Source of the DNA: Topomyia yanbarensis
Lineage: Eukaryota > Arthropoda > Insecta > Diptera > Culicidae
Assembly (NCBI RefSeq): GCF_030247195.1
Contig: NC_080671.1
Location: forward strand, 7,889,343 to 7,953,342
Reading direction: 5' to 3'
DNA length: 64,000 bases
Below, piece after piece: positions 22,359 to 32,929 of the stretch. The notes beneath the pieces are model-generated. The model saw only the letters and a program-made list of their open reading frames with translations, had not been told where the DNA came from and made no database searches. A program made the translations under genes and the position numbers. Numbering within the stretch: the stretch's first letter is position 1; every line of letters begins with the position of its first letter.

Positions 22359-23707
22359 GTAGCCGTAGTACTATTGTAGACTGAAATAAAAATGGGCCAC
22401 TCTTCTGGTTTACCCGAAAAGACAGGCAGGTCCTTTGAAATCGCTTGACGTGCGGCCAACTGTTTCTTGCTGAGCTGGCAAAAGTCCGTGTCGTCTTCTT
22501 CGTCTACTGGCAACCGACTAACTTGTTGCGTCATTTGTACGGATCGCGTGAGCGGATGTTCGCTACCGTGTATTGTAGAATCGGAACGGGAACGGGTTCG
22601 GTCTGCCGGCACCATTGAATCATTTCGAACGTTACATGCGCTTCCAATAATGGAACCTACGGCTGGTGAATTACTTCGGGGAATATCATCATGGTCCGGA
22701 AACGTGAATTGATGCTGAGTAGAGTGTCGCTGTGGATTGAAGCCGCCAGCGGTCTGAGTAACTTTCCTCCCTCTTTGTTGCAGAATATTTACGCTGTTTA
22801 CCCAATCATCAACTCTGCTCGCCGCCTCGCTGCGACTTGAATCAGACCGGTTCGACATTTCTTCAAGTAGAGCATACTTCTTCTTGATGTATTCACGATA
22901 CTTCTCCGCTTCACGCAGCTCAAAATCTCGTCGTCTTTTTGCTTCCTCCTGCTCCAGCATTCTACGCCTCTCCGCCTCCTGTTGTTCGAAAGCCCGCTCC
23001 TCTTCTAATTTTTGAAGTTCTAGCTTCAAGAGCGACTTTATCGAGCACGATTGTGAAGTTGCTGACCGTGCTCTATTCGCCAATATAGTCGCCTTCGTGT
23101 CCGAATTGGGATGCACCGGCAACGTAACAGATTGACTGTGTTTAAACTGCTTGACCTCCAATGCCGCAACCATTTTGGAAACTATTGGATTTCGTCCAGA
23201 CGAAATCGAGAGGCCCGCCACACCTACTGCGATGGGTAATCCAATCGGCGCATTAATCTTCGAGACCGCAGGCATAACCGTATCACCACCGGTTTGATTT
23301 TGTTTAGACGATTTCTCTAGACCACCTGCATATTTTGGGATCGGCTGCAGCTTACGCTGGTACTCCCTTTCAGCTACGCAGTTGGGACACCTCCAGCTCA
23401 CGTTCGCAATATCGTCTGCTACTCCAACACACTCATAATGATGCCACTTATCGCAAACATCGCATTGTACCATATCTTCGGTATCCGCTCCCTGGCAGAT
23501 TTTACACGCCCAGCCGGGTACAGTATCATCGAACTGCTTATCCCTTGGAACTTTCAAGGCCACCTGTCCAATTTTACCACTACCACACACTTTTCCACTG
23601 TCCGACACACCCCTTCCTACAGGTTTTAGCCACGCCCCAGTAGCATTATCTTTGGCACCCTCTGAAGTGCTTTTTCCACTCTGTTTGGCTCTATTTCGGT
23701 TCGACAT
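22247..23707 (-). CDS. BEL/Pao Gag with N-terminal PHD finger
   Basis: 486 codons, starting 47 bp inside the 5' LTR. Residues 68-110 form a complete C4HC3 PHD-type zinc finger: C68, C71, C82, C85, H90, C93, C107, C110, with WHHYEC in the middle. A charged Glu/Arg-rich coiled coil spans about 223-285 (LQKLEEERAFEQQEAERRR). The Gag core begins near residue 424 (AISKDLPVFSGKPEEWPIF), where BEL Gag normally reads similarly. The last dozen or so residues are out of frame, since Gag continues in the frame of the next CDS. PHD fingers bind histone H3 tails in host proteins; in Gag a role in chromatin or target choice is only inference. PHD-bearing BEL-type proteins are, to my knowledge, common in mosquito annotation. 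Confidence 0.88.
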   Translation of the reverse strand: MSNRNRAKQSGKSTSEGAKDNATGAWLKPVGRGVSDSGKVCGSGKIGQVALKVPRDKQFDDTVPGWACKICQGADTEDMVQCDVCDKWHHYECVGVADDIANVSWRCPNCVAEREYQRKLQPIPKYAGGLEKSSKQNQTGGDTVMPAVSKINAPIGLPIAVGVAGLSISSGRNPIVSKMVAALEVKQFKHSQSVTLPVHPNSDTKATILANRARSATSQSCSIKSLLKLELQKLEEERAFEQQEAERRRMLEQEEAKRRRDFELREAEKYREYIKKKYALLEEMSNRSDSSRSEAASRVDDWVNSVNILQQRGRKVTQTAGGFNPQRHSTQHQFTFPDHDDIPRSNSPAVGSIIGSACNVRNDSMVPADRTRSRSDSTIHGSEHPLTRSVQMTQQVSRLPVDEEDDTDFCQLSKKQLAARQAISKDLPVFSGKPEEWPIFISVYNSTTATCGFSDEENIIWLQRCLKGKAYEAVQIDCCIHPTLPV

Positions 23708-23753
23708 ACCCGAGAATTAAACGTAGATATTCGCGTAAACGAAAATTATAATT

Positions 23754-24534
23754 TGTTGACTTTGGTCAACCGTTTGACAGAAGGTAGTTTCCGGCATCGT
23801 AATCCCCAATAAAACGCTCGGGTTTTGTAACGGGAGATTATAATTTTCCTATCGAGAAAACAATAAGTTCTACTGTAATTTTATCTCGCATTTTCGCATA
23901 GTTATAAGTTTAGATAAGTAGACCGTAACTAAATATACATATATAACTATATTGTATGGTATGCGCATTATAATTTCATATTTAAATTACTCACGTTTAG
24001 TCCTTTTCTGCCTCTCGTCTATTCGAATACGATCAGGGAATTCTGACAGGTTTTTGGTCGATAAGCTGTTCGAATAAATTCAATTTATAATATCCTGCCT
24101 TAGTTCTGTTCATATTTCTTACCGAATCGTAGCAAGGAGCGAATGGAGAATTCTGCTAGTGAGCTGGCTATTATGTTAACCTAATTTTAAGAGTAATGTA
24201 AGTAGTAATTTTAAAGTAACTTCAGATTAAATTCTTACCGTTTTTATATGTAGAAATAAGGTAGATTTTAAGGCACTTTTAGGCACTAGTTTAGATTAAT
24301 TTTAAATTCAATTAATTTAATATAATTAACTTAGATGAATATAATTTTAGCAATTGGCTTCCTACACTGGGACGAATAGAATCTTTTTGCTTACTCACCG
24401 CGATGACAGTTTGACAGTCGTACCCAAGATGTTACCTGTCACCTCCAGGTGAGCTCCGTCGTTGACTGAGTTAGTGTGCGAGGACCAATGTGTTGGAATA
24501 TCAAGGTGCGCTAGCCGAGTAGAGTCGGGTAACA
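23754..24534 (-). repeat. BEL/Pao 5' LTR
   Basis: 781-bp partner of 16612-17392. It should contain the element's promoter, but I did not place a TATA box or start site. Followed on its outer side by the GGGAT target duplication. Confidence 0.95.
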
Positions 24535-24831
24535 GGGATGCCAGGTGATATTTTGAAAAATCTGTGCGCGGCCCATTTAAAAATCTGTGTCTATCTGTGT
24601 TAAGGAAAACGTACAAATTTGACTGAAAACAAGATGTGGCGACCATTTTTTTAGCTTTTGCGCAAGGCAAAAATTAAGCGCAAGGTAAAAAATTTAGAAA
24701 TCTGTGCATTGTACAAGAAAACTGTGCACATCTGTACATTAAAACAGACAACTGGAAATCTGTGCAGTTTTTAAAATCTGTGCAGCAATCTGTGAAACAC
24801 AGATAAATCTGCGCACCTAGCATCCCTCACG
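24535..24831. mobile_element. MITE with GGGATGCCAGGTG ends, split by the BEL insertion
   Basis: The left end GGGATGCCAGGTG and right end CACCTAGCATCCCT are inverted repeats with one mismatch. The first bases of the left end (CAGGGAT) also lie at 16605-16611, on the far side of the BEL element, so the BEL insertion split the terminal repeat. Inside, ATCTGTGC or close variants recur at least six times. No target duplication of the MITE is recognisable. The CAGGG start suggests a hAT relative. Confidence 0.7.
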
Positions 24832-25612
24832 CTTATCCTCAGCTATACCGTTTTTTCACAAATGAGTAGATTTGACGCGTTTCTGACAAAAACCGTACCT
24901 TGTCAAAATGAGTAAAAGTAGGTGAGGATATTCGAAATGATGTAGTACCGATGTCGGATGGAGATGAGCTACTTCGATCAGACATTATATTGAACTTTTA
25001 AACAAATTTTACTCATTTTTGAGTAAAAGCGTTTTGATTTGCTTTGCTTTGACTTCGATGAAACTAAAATGTTGTAGGAGAAGTTGGTAATGAGTTTTAT
25101 ATTGCAGAGGAAGTTGTTTAAAATCAATAGTTTTGCAAATTAATGCGCAACCCGTGGCTAAGCCTGATTTGTCAATGTGGAATGCATTTTACTTGGTTAT
25201 TTCCAAATTGACAAAAAATGCGGTCCTCTTAATTTGACCCGTGGGGTCCGGATGGTAATTTTTTTCCTACAACTTCCTCTTCTTCATTAAGATATTTCAA
25301 TTCAGGACAAGTTTAAAGAAATCAATTTCAGGTAAGTTGAAAAGCTTCTTACCAAAATGCGTTCATAAAATGGAACAATTGGACGAAAATATGTAAACAA
25401 TGCTGCCAAAATGAGTTTTGCAATAATCATGCAGACAAAAAGGGAAAAACTTTTACATAGAATAAAATAAAGAAATATTTTAATTTTAAAAATTATTAAT
25501 ATATAAATAGCACCTTATGACAATAGCAAGCAACGTACGATTTGATTTTGAAATGACGCACCTTTGAGTGAAAAACGCCGAAAATGTCATAAAAATCGAC
25601 ACTAAATTTTTA
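24832..25612. other. Unassigned AT-rich sequence
   Basis: No open frame with recognisable content and no terminal repeats. AATGAGTA-like words recur near 24860, 24910 and 25020 (ATGAGTA, TTTTGAGTAAAA), perhaps an old repeat. Confidence 0.4.
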
Positions 25613-27033
25613 ATTAAAAACTACAAGGGGCAGCCCTATGGGGTTGCACGAGCTGTAGACGTAGGACTATACTACTTAATGTAAAATATTTATTTTCTTA
25701 GTACATTTATAGTAATAATAAATCAAACATATTTCTTACGTATTCTTGTGATTAAACGACAACCAATCAACATCGAATATTACATGTTCTTGTTTATCAG
25801 GTCATTTCATTTGTAGTAGGTGATCGAATCCGAAACTGTGACCGAACTAATATCTGGAGCTAAATCTTTATAGCATAAAATTAGCTTGTAAAAACTTTTC
25901 GATTGTGTGTGGTAAAAAACCCGGACCAATGAAGAACAGTCAAATTTTAGACAATATAATCCCATTTCATGTATAGACCAAGCATTCTAGTTATATTTTA
26001 CCATTATTGTAACTTTCTTAAAGTACGCATACAATATAGCGAATGCAGTGGTCTTAATCATATATCGAAACTATAAATATACAAGAAACGAAAACAATTT
26101 TATAGACAAGAAGCGTTTTTGCAACGGTTTTTCAAATGGCAGTGTATTCATTCATAAATAGGCTTTGTAGTATGTACCTATTAGTAGAATCAAAATACTA
26201 TAGGCTGAGTGGAAATGAATCACGTGATGGGGAAATGAATCAATGAATTGATCGAACGTAAATAATAAACTTTCGTTGTGCAATTTAGTAACAAATTAGA
26301 TCTACCTACCTACACATTCGCCTCAAACATTAAACCCAAGCGCACAGAGCAAAATGAATGAACGCTGACGATGATGGGTAGAGCGAAAGAGACAACTAAT
26401 ACCACGACACTATGTTAACCGTGTTTGCAAATGGAGCTCGCATGTACAAACTATTTTGTGTACGAATAATTATACATAAAAGTGTATTGGAAACGAGCAC
26501 AACACAAAAGATAGCATACGGACAAGCTCAATCGCATTCACTGGGTAGCGTACCTCCACAGGCAACGTAACGTAACGGACTTCTAACTCAGCTACACTGG
26601 CTGTGAAAACACACAGCGCGGCGCTTCTGCTTCGCCTGCCGCTCAACAGGCAACTGAGCGTGTTCGGCGAAATCCGTCCGTTTAAATAGTCGATGATGAC
26701 GTCATTCATAGAAGCGTAGCGCGCTAGGTACACAAATCTGTCGTGCTGGACTAGGGAAGCGCTATCTTCTGTGTGTAAATGCGCGATATTTTGACTAGGT
26801 TGTTCATTATTTAAATTTTTAATGCCATGATATCAAACATCTTTGGGTTTATCTATTGGAATCTATTTTTAGAAGTATTTCGGGGCGACATGCGCAAAAA
26901 AATTGAAAATTTATCGTGAGATGGCTGAATTATATGCGTTTAAAATTGGACCACTTTTCGTTACATACCATTTCTGTAGAATTTGCAACGTGCACCCCTA
27001 TATCGAAAACAAAGACGTAGTCCTACGTCAAAA
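25613..27033 (-). repeat. Long dispersed repeat, copy A
   Basis: About 1.42 kb that recurs in the same orientation at 42924-44786. It runs from ATTAAAAACTACAAGGGGCA to GACGTAGTCCTACGTCAAAA. GACGTAGGACTA near the left end (25658) recurs inverted at the right end, giving short inverted termini. No coding frame is shared by the two copies. On the minus strand it carries a CRE, TATA box and initiator with spacing conserved in copy B, so it may be the promoter-bearing end of a retroelement. I do not know the family. Confidence 0.85.
26652..26704 (-). promoter_or_regulatory. Conserved core promoter in repeat copy A
   Basis: On the minus strand: CRE octamer TGACGTCA (26697-26704), TATTTAAA (26681-26688), then TCAGTT (26652-26657), the arthropod initiator. 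The first T of the TATA box is 33 bp upstream of the initiator A. Copy B has the same three motifs with the same TATA-initiator distance. Confidence 0.6.
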
Positions 27034-28437
27034 CCCTCGCGCCGCCACTGTTTCCACTATCATATTAACAAAACCAAACCGCCGCGCCGCCGATTTTAGG
27101 TGCTAGCATTCCCAGATCCTGAAAAGATCATAGAGACTTTTCTGCGCAAAGCATTAAGAAACATAACGGAAAACTAAACGTTATCCAATGCGTTCTATGA
27201 CTGTAAGAATTTTCTATAAGCCGTAACGTGAAACAATTTATTTACTCGTTTGACCACATAATGCTAACGGAAAATATTATTCAGAAAGGCAAAATTAAAA
27301 AAAAAAAATTACACCGGAACCGACTAATTGCAATTGCATACTCACATAAACCGGCATGCGATTAAATCTAATCAACAACCTCAGCAAGCTACGTTGCCAT
27401 TGACGAGTGTATCCAATCACCTTTTTATGCGAACCGGTAGTCGCCACACCGGAGCCCAACCTCCACATAGCACCGTTTTCCCTGAGACCGTTATCGCACA
27501 ATTTACGTCTCAAATCAAATGGAAATATTTATTCTCGCTTTATCGCTTCCATTTTCCGTACGTGTATTGCTCCCTGGAGGAATTCGACACATCGGCCGTG
27601 CCATGCTTGAGTCTCTCGTTTTTTTTTCCTCGGATTCAACCAGCATGACGCGTCGTTCACGGAAATATTCTCCACTTCATTAGATCCGCAATTGTGGGTT
27701 CGAGAGCGAGACGTTTTCGAAAATTGTACCTTCCCGTGGGGCATTCCAAGAACGAGGCATCTAATTCCCAACGAGCGTTCGATTGCCGTGTTGTACACTC
27801 TGGTAATACTTTTTGATTGGTTTGTCCGTCCGTCCATGTCATGCTGGGATCTGCTGGCCGTAGCACGCTAGTGACTTGTGATAGCGACCCACCGATTAAT
27901 TGACTTTTTCCATTCTCCGTAGGACATAAACCCTATCGAATCCCCCTGTTCGGTTGATTTTCGTTTTCTTTCTCAGTGTCCTTTCCGCACCCCATGGTGT
28001 CATGGTTGTGAGACTTTTCTTGTCAGCAGTTTTCATCGATTGGAAGCTGTTTTGCTTGGTCTTATTGCTATAGCCTGTACAAAAGATGACGTCTATTAAT
28101 GGTATGAGAATTTTAAAAAAAAACTACGAAACTGTAATTAACTCATACACCTGAACATGCCTTAGCCTCCGAAGAGACTGCTCTCGATTCATCTTCATTT
28201 AGTTTTATACTGTCGGCTTTGTAGAGTATAGAACATTTAATATAAGGGAATGATGTGCTGATGGAGACATAAAATAATAACATAACCATTACAATGTTTT
28301 GACGTACGGAAAAAGTTGCCACTATAGATGTCGCTATTATGCATGTCTTTTCATAAAAGACACTCGGCCAACCAGCCCCAGTCTCTTCTAAAGACAAATA
28401 TCCGACAGGGATGTTAGGATAACAAGTTAAAATTCAT
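27034..28437. other. Higher-complexity unique-looking sequence
   Basis: From about 27300 to 28060 base composition is more balanced than in the flanks and I see no terminal repeats. Short frames on both strands (for example 27328-27648 plus and 27529-27837 minus) match nothing I know. It could be non-coding regulatory DNA or an untranslated exon of a gene outside the window. A short motif GCCGCGCCGCCGATTT (27081) recurs at 45241. Confidence 0.4.
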
Positions 28438-28600
28438 ACTCTGTTGCGTTTCGGCTTCACCTCATCAGAAACCGACACTAACTTATTGTCGGAATAGATT
28501 AGCGCCGGCTTGACGCAAATCCCTTAAATCTAAAACACACTTTGTGTTTCAATCGAACGACTGATCAAACGTGATGTCCCGTTCGAGCAGAAGTTCTGTT
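28438..28600 (+). repeat. Dispersed hairpin-bearing repeat, copy 2
   Basis: Diverged counterpart of 1156-1275: GCGTTTCGGCTTCACCTC, then a hairpin around CGACACTAACTTATTGTCG, then AAATCTAAAACAC and ACTTTGTGTTTCAATCGAAC. More complete than copy 1. Confidence 0.45.
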
Positions 28601-29598
28601 TATGCCGATGAGACACAGTGATTAACAAAATTTCCTCCTTAGGGTGAAATATAGCAAAGTTAAAATTGTCTCACAAAATTAAACAACTACAATAGTCTAA
28701 TTTTCCCATGGAGTTGAAAACCACTGGCCTAACGTGACCGATAGACGCTATTATTTTTGTTTTTGGATATGTTGTTTACTTCGTGATACATACCTAGAAA
28801 ATATCGTGTAAATTTACATCTCCTGACCCTGATGAGCATCGAAAATGACTTAGGTCTACATTTGATTTTCATTTTACATGACGTTGAATTTCGTAAACCA
28901 CGTAATTTTACTTCACATATAGCGTTTGTTCTGAATGGTAATAAGTGTAATTTTATGTCATTGAGCATGTAAAGTACATGTTTCATGTAAAATTAAACGG
29001 AACACGGTTATGATTCGTCATTTCGTGAATTACGGTTTGTTAAATTGTGTCATGTTACGATAAGCTTCAAAGCTTGGTTTTGCATTGACTGTCCTGGTGT
29101 CCTGGGAAGTCGAGGAAAATACTTGATTTGTCCTGGTTTTTCTCCTGTAAGCCTAATATATTTCTATTTATTCAGTCTTCGCTTTTCACTATGCTCCAGA
29201 TCGCATTTATGACAGACCACAACCATAACTGCAACGTATACTCATCCTCAATCGGAATGCGACAAACAAAACTTAATACAGTCGAATCGCCCAATCGTAC
29301 CTTCCGATGGTTTTTTAATCTCTCAAGAGTGCCTCGTCAATATTGATGAAACAGTGGTTAACACATCGGCGTTTTGGTGCTTCTGCATCTACTTGAGTTC
29401 TCTTGCTAGTAGATTTTTTCGTCTTACTGGAAATCCATTCCATAGCAACTATCGTGGAATAATTTTATTGAGCGCTCTCTCGAGCTGGGGATTATGGAAT
29501 TACTATAGGGTCGGTACCAGTACCTAATCAGTTGTTCTGCTTGTTAACAGTGCAGTGAATCAAACGAACGTTTCTACGTAAAAGCTGCTGTCAATATG
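28601..29598. other. Intergenic DNA, nothing recognised
   Basis: AT-rich, with short frames of no recognisable content. Several near-palindromic words around ATGTAAA/TTTACAT occur between 28860 and 29000, but I could not define a repeat unit. Confidence 0.4.
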
Positions 29599-30207
29599 TA
29601 GGGGAGACTGAGGAGACTTGATCCCCTTTTTTATTTGTCAATCCAACTCCTTGGAATGATAAAAAACTAAGTATTTTTTGTCGTTTTATGTAGTTTCTAA
29701 GGATGACTGCTAATTATAAAAAAAATTGCATGGTAATATTACACTGGACATGAGCTATGAGCATTTCCGGAAAACAACAAAAAAATGGAAAATTCTTAGA
29801 TTAGTGGAGACTCGATCCCTAATTTGGGGACACTTGATTGCTCTTTGAAAGCGTGTTTAAAAGAGCATGTATGGTAATAAGCCTATTTTTGCTATGTTTC
29901 TATTATCACCCTAACCATCTAAAGCCTTTGATTAGAGCAGCGTCTGTAATATTTGCTCAAAGCATTGGCTAAAATGGTATTGTGATAGTTGGGGTACTCG
30001 ATTAGAATTTTTGCTGCGCTTTAACAGAAGAATTTCACCATTCTCAAGACATTTTTGTTATTATATTGGCTCATAATAACATAGCAAAAAAGTTGAAATA
30101 ATAAAATTAATAAATAATGAAATAATGTGGTACCAACGACACGACCAGAAACTTAATGCAACAGTCTGAAGAAAAATATTCCGAGCAATTTACCGCCGGT
30201 TACCCAT

Positions 30208-31099
30208 TAGGGTGGGACAAAAAATAAATTCCAGCTCCGAGCAACTTTTTGGGTACCATTTGGGTCCTAGAACATCTGTGCAAATTCTTAGCTTGATCCC
30301 TGAAACTATATTTTTTGCGCCCGTCGTTTAAAGTTTACATGGGATTTTATATGGAAAAATTAACTTTCACAAAATAATTCCTCCAGGAGTCGCCCATTGC
30401 ATCCTAAAAATAAACCGTTATGTGGCTTTTGTAGGAAATTTAACAAAGAAACAAAGTCTCGAAAACTACGAAACGATCTGACGCTTGAGAAAAAAGTTAT
30501 TAAGCTGAAACCAATTGATGGTCTGACGATTGATAAAATATTCATTTTTTCTAGCACCACTGTTGTTGGTTGTCCAATTATATGCAATTTTGTTTTGGTC
30601 TTCTCTTAATGTGTCTAAATCAATAATCTATACTGTTTGGCCACTTCGTAAGGGTTTTGAGGGATTAATTGAGGCTTTTTTGTATATAATTAGAAAAAGT
30701 TAAAAAATTTGTATATAATTCGATAGTCAGCAGCAGTGATGCTATGAAAAGTGAAATTTTCATCAATCATCAGGGCATCAATCGGTTTTTTCTTAATAAC
30801 TTTTTCCACAAGCATCAGATCGTTTCATGGTCTTCTGAACTTTATTTCCTTAACAAATTTCCTATAAAAATCATACATCTATTTATTTTTAGGAGGTAAC
30901 GGGCGACTCTTGGAAGAATTAATTTGCAAAAGACGTTTTCCCCATACGAAATCCCATATAAACTTTAAACCGTGGGCGCAAAAATATAGTTTCACCGATC
31001 GAACTAAAAATTTGCAGAGTTGTTCTGGGAGCTAAATGGGACCCAAAAAGTTACTCGGAGCGAAATTTAATTTTTTTCATATAACCATGTACCACTCTA
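30208..31099. mobile_element. Foldback hAT-like element, 892 bp
   Basis: Nearly the whole element is one imperfect inverted repeat: left arm about 30208-30580, right arm about 30740-31099, with a short central spacer. Matching blocks include CAACTTTTTGGGTACCATTTGGG and the complement of AAATGGGACCCAAAAAGTTAC. Ends are TAGGGTGGGAC and TAGAGTGGTAC. It is flanked by identical 8-mers TTACCCAT (30200-30207 and 31100-31107), the hAT-type duplication length. No coding sequence. Confidence 0.85.
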
Positions 31100-31107
31100 T
31101 TACCCAT

Positions 31108-32780
31108 ACATTGACTCTCCCCTCGTTCGTGGTGAAAAAATAATTTCTCGAGCAACACTGATTCTCTACATTGCCAGGATACGAATCAATAAACATTACA
31201 AAAATAAACAAAATTTCAAACATCTGAAAAAAAAAATCGAAAAAACAGTCGAACTGGATTTGTTCGACTGATTTTGGAGATTTTGAGAGATTTTATTTGG
31301 TAAGGAATACTAGCATGTGGTTAAAAATATATTAATTAAGTACTTTCATTTCAGCGCTTACAATAATTCGATGAAAATGACCAAAGTAAATACAGAAGGG
31401 TAGTGGCTTCCTGCGTGTAATAAAACTCTTTCGGACACTATTGTCGGTTTTTTACATAGTCAAGAAGGTTTCCAATAAGTGCCACAACACTGCAGAAATC
31501 TGCGGAGAAGGTTTTTCGACACGCATCAGCTGCTACCGTTGATCATGATCTTCGTCGTCGAGGGTGTCATTTCACTGGTCAGGTCCACCAAATACTAATC
31601 AGAACCAGTATACAGTATTTAATGCCGATATTACTGGTGCTTAATGAATGAATTTCTCAATCCGTTCATAAAATGTATGGAGTGTTTGATAAGAGGGAGC
31701 TACGCTGAAGAAGTCCCTGCGTTGAACTATCGAAAGTACACGATAATACGATGAAACCGCCTACAAAACTAAAGAGACTATACTGACTATACTACTATAC
31801 TAATGATTATTGAAATTAGTTTTGTCAAAGATTATTTTTAGAACTGGGAGGTAACTTTTGAACGTTAGAATTGGAATTTGTCCTATCGAGATTCTGGGCT
31901 ACACAGCTGTCGCTGTAATAAATTATTAGGTAATATCGTGTACCACACAGTTCTGGAGTATTACGTACTACCTGTGACATGAGAAATTCTTGTTCCTGAG
32001 ATGTGCATTTTTCCATGATCGACAAATTGTATTATTACAAAAACAATTTATTTCAATTACATTCACTAAGAACAACTATTACCCATTCTTACTATTCATG
32101 ACAAAAACGAAATCGTTTAACTTTCCAGATGGATATCCAACAGAAATGAACCTTCCCACAATCGTTGTTCAGTTTTCATCCTGGAAAATATTTCGTCATT
32201 TAGTGAATTGTTGGTCAATAAGATTTTTTACCTACTCTAAAACTCTTAATTTATCATATAACACCAACTTCTTCATTTCTTGACGCACCGGTAAACCCGG
32301 GTTACAAGTTACGCGTGGGCGAAGAAATCAGCCCTAATGAAATGCAATAGAATATCCGTTCAGGAAAATTTGATTTTTTGTGATTTTTTCAAAGTTGCAG
32401 CTGGATAACCGGTCTGCCGTACCGAGTCAGAATTAGAAATCGAAACTTTTGACCATACAACCACAGAGAACAGACGTCCATCTTCAGCATTCAACTTGTG
32501 CAAAATTCCCTAACGGTTTCCAAGGTAGTTGGGATATCTAAACCAGGTGCGCTACTGTCGTCATGTTTTTTGTGGCTGAGTTCGACTGAATTGACAGCGG
32601 TTATTCCTCTACCCAGTCAAACTAGTCTGGAACCAGTTCGGACTTCTGAGTGGATCCAGTATGAATTCCAGCTCAAATGCATCAACCGATAGAGTCGGAA
32701 TCGGTTGTTTTCTTTGAGCAATATTCCATAGTGAATCCATTCAGGATTTGGAACCGGTTCCCGAATGGATTTGATGGATA
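31108..32780. other. Interior of the large element, no gene recognised
   Basis: AT-rich with no recognisable open frame. Around 32285-32340 the text GGTTACAAGTTACGC and GCGAAGAAATCAGCCCT resembles one arm of the palindromic MITE at 46629-46729, probably a relic of that family. Confidence 0.4.
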
Positions 32781-32929
32781 GTTGGGATCAGGCCCGACGA
32801 GAGGGGGGGTCAGGGGGGGCAACTACCCTGGGGCCCGGGTCTGTTTTGGGGGCCCGCATTTTTAACTGAATTAAATTTATTTTAATTTAATTGATGAAGT
32901 TTATTGTTTCTGTCGACACTGCAAATATA

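Larger units (their letters stand above)
16607..24539 (-). mobile_element. BEL/Pao LTR retrotransposon, nearly intact
   Basis: A complete element lies on the minus strand: two 781-bp LTRs (23754-24534 is 5', 16612-17392 is 3') that start TGTTA and end AACA in element orientation, Gag-Pol between them, and a 5-bp GGGAT duplication at 16607-16611 and 24535-24539. The pol order is protease, RT, RNase H, integrase, as in BEL/Pao. I count only five differences between the LTRs (about 0.6 percent), so insertion is recent. One apparent frameshift in gag (near 22285) and one between RNase H and integrase (between 18690 and 18550) break what should be a single polyprotein. It landed in the terminal repeat of a MITE. 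Confidence 0.95.

Noticed and set aside
27300..28060. Protein-coding exons in the balanced-composition block
   Set aside because: Open frames under 110 codons on both strands, none with a recognisable motif or paired splice sites.
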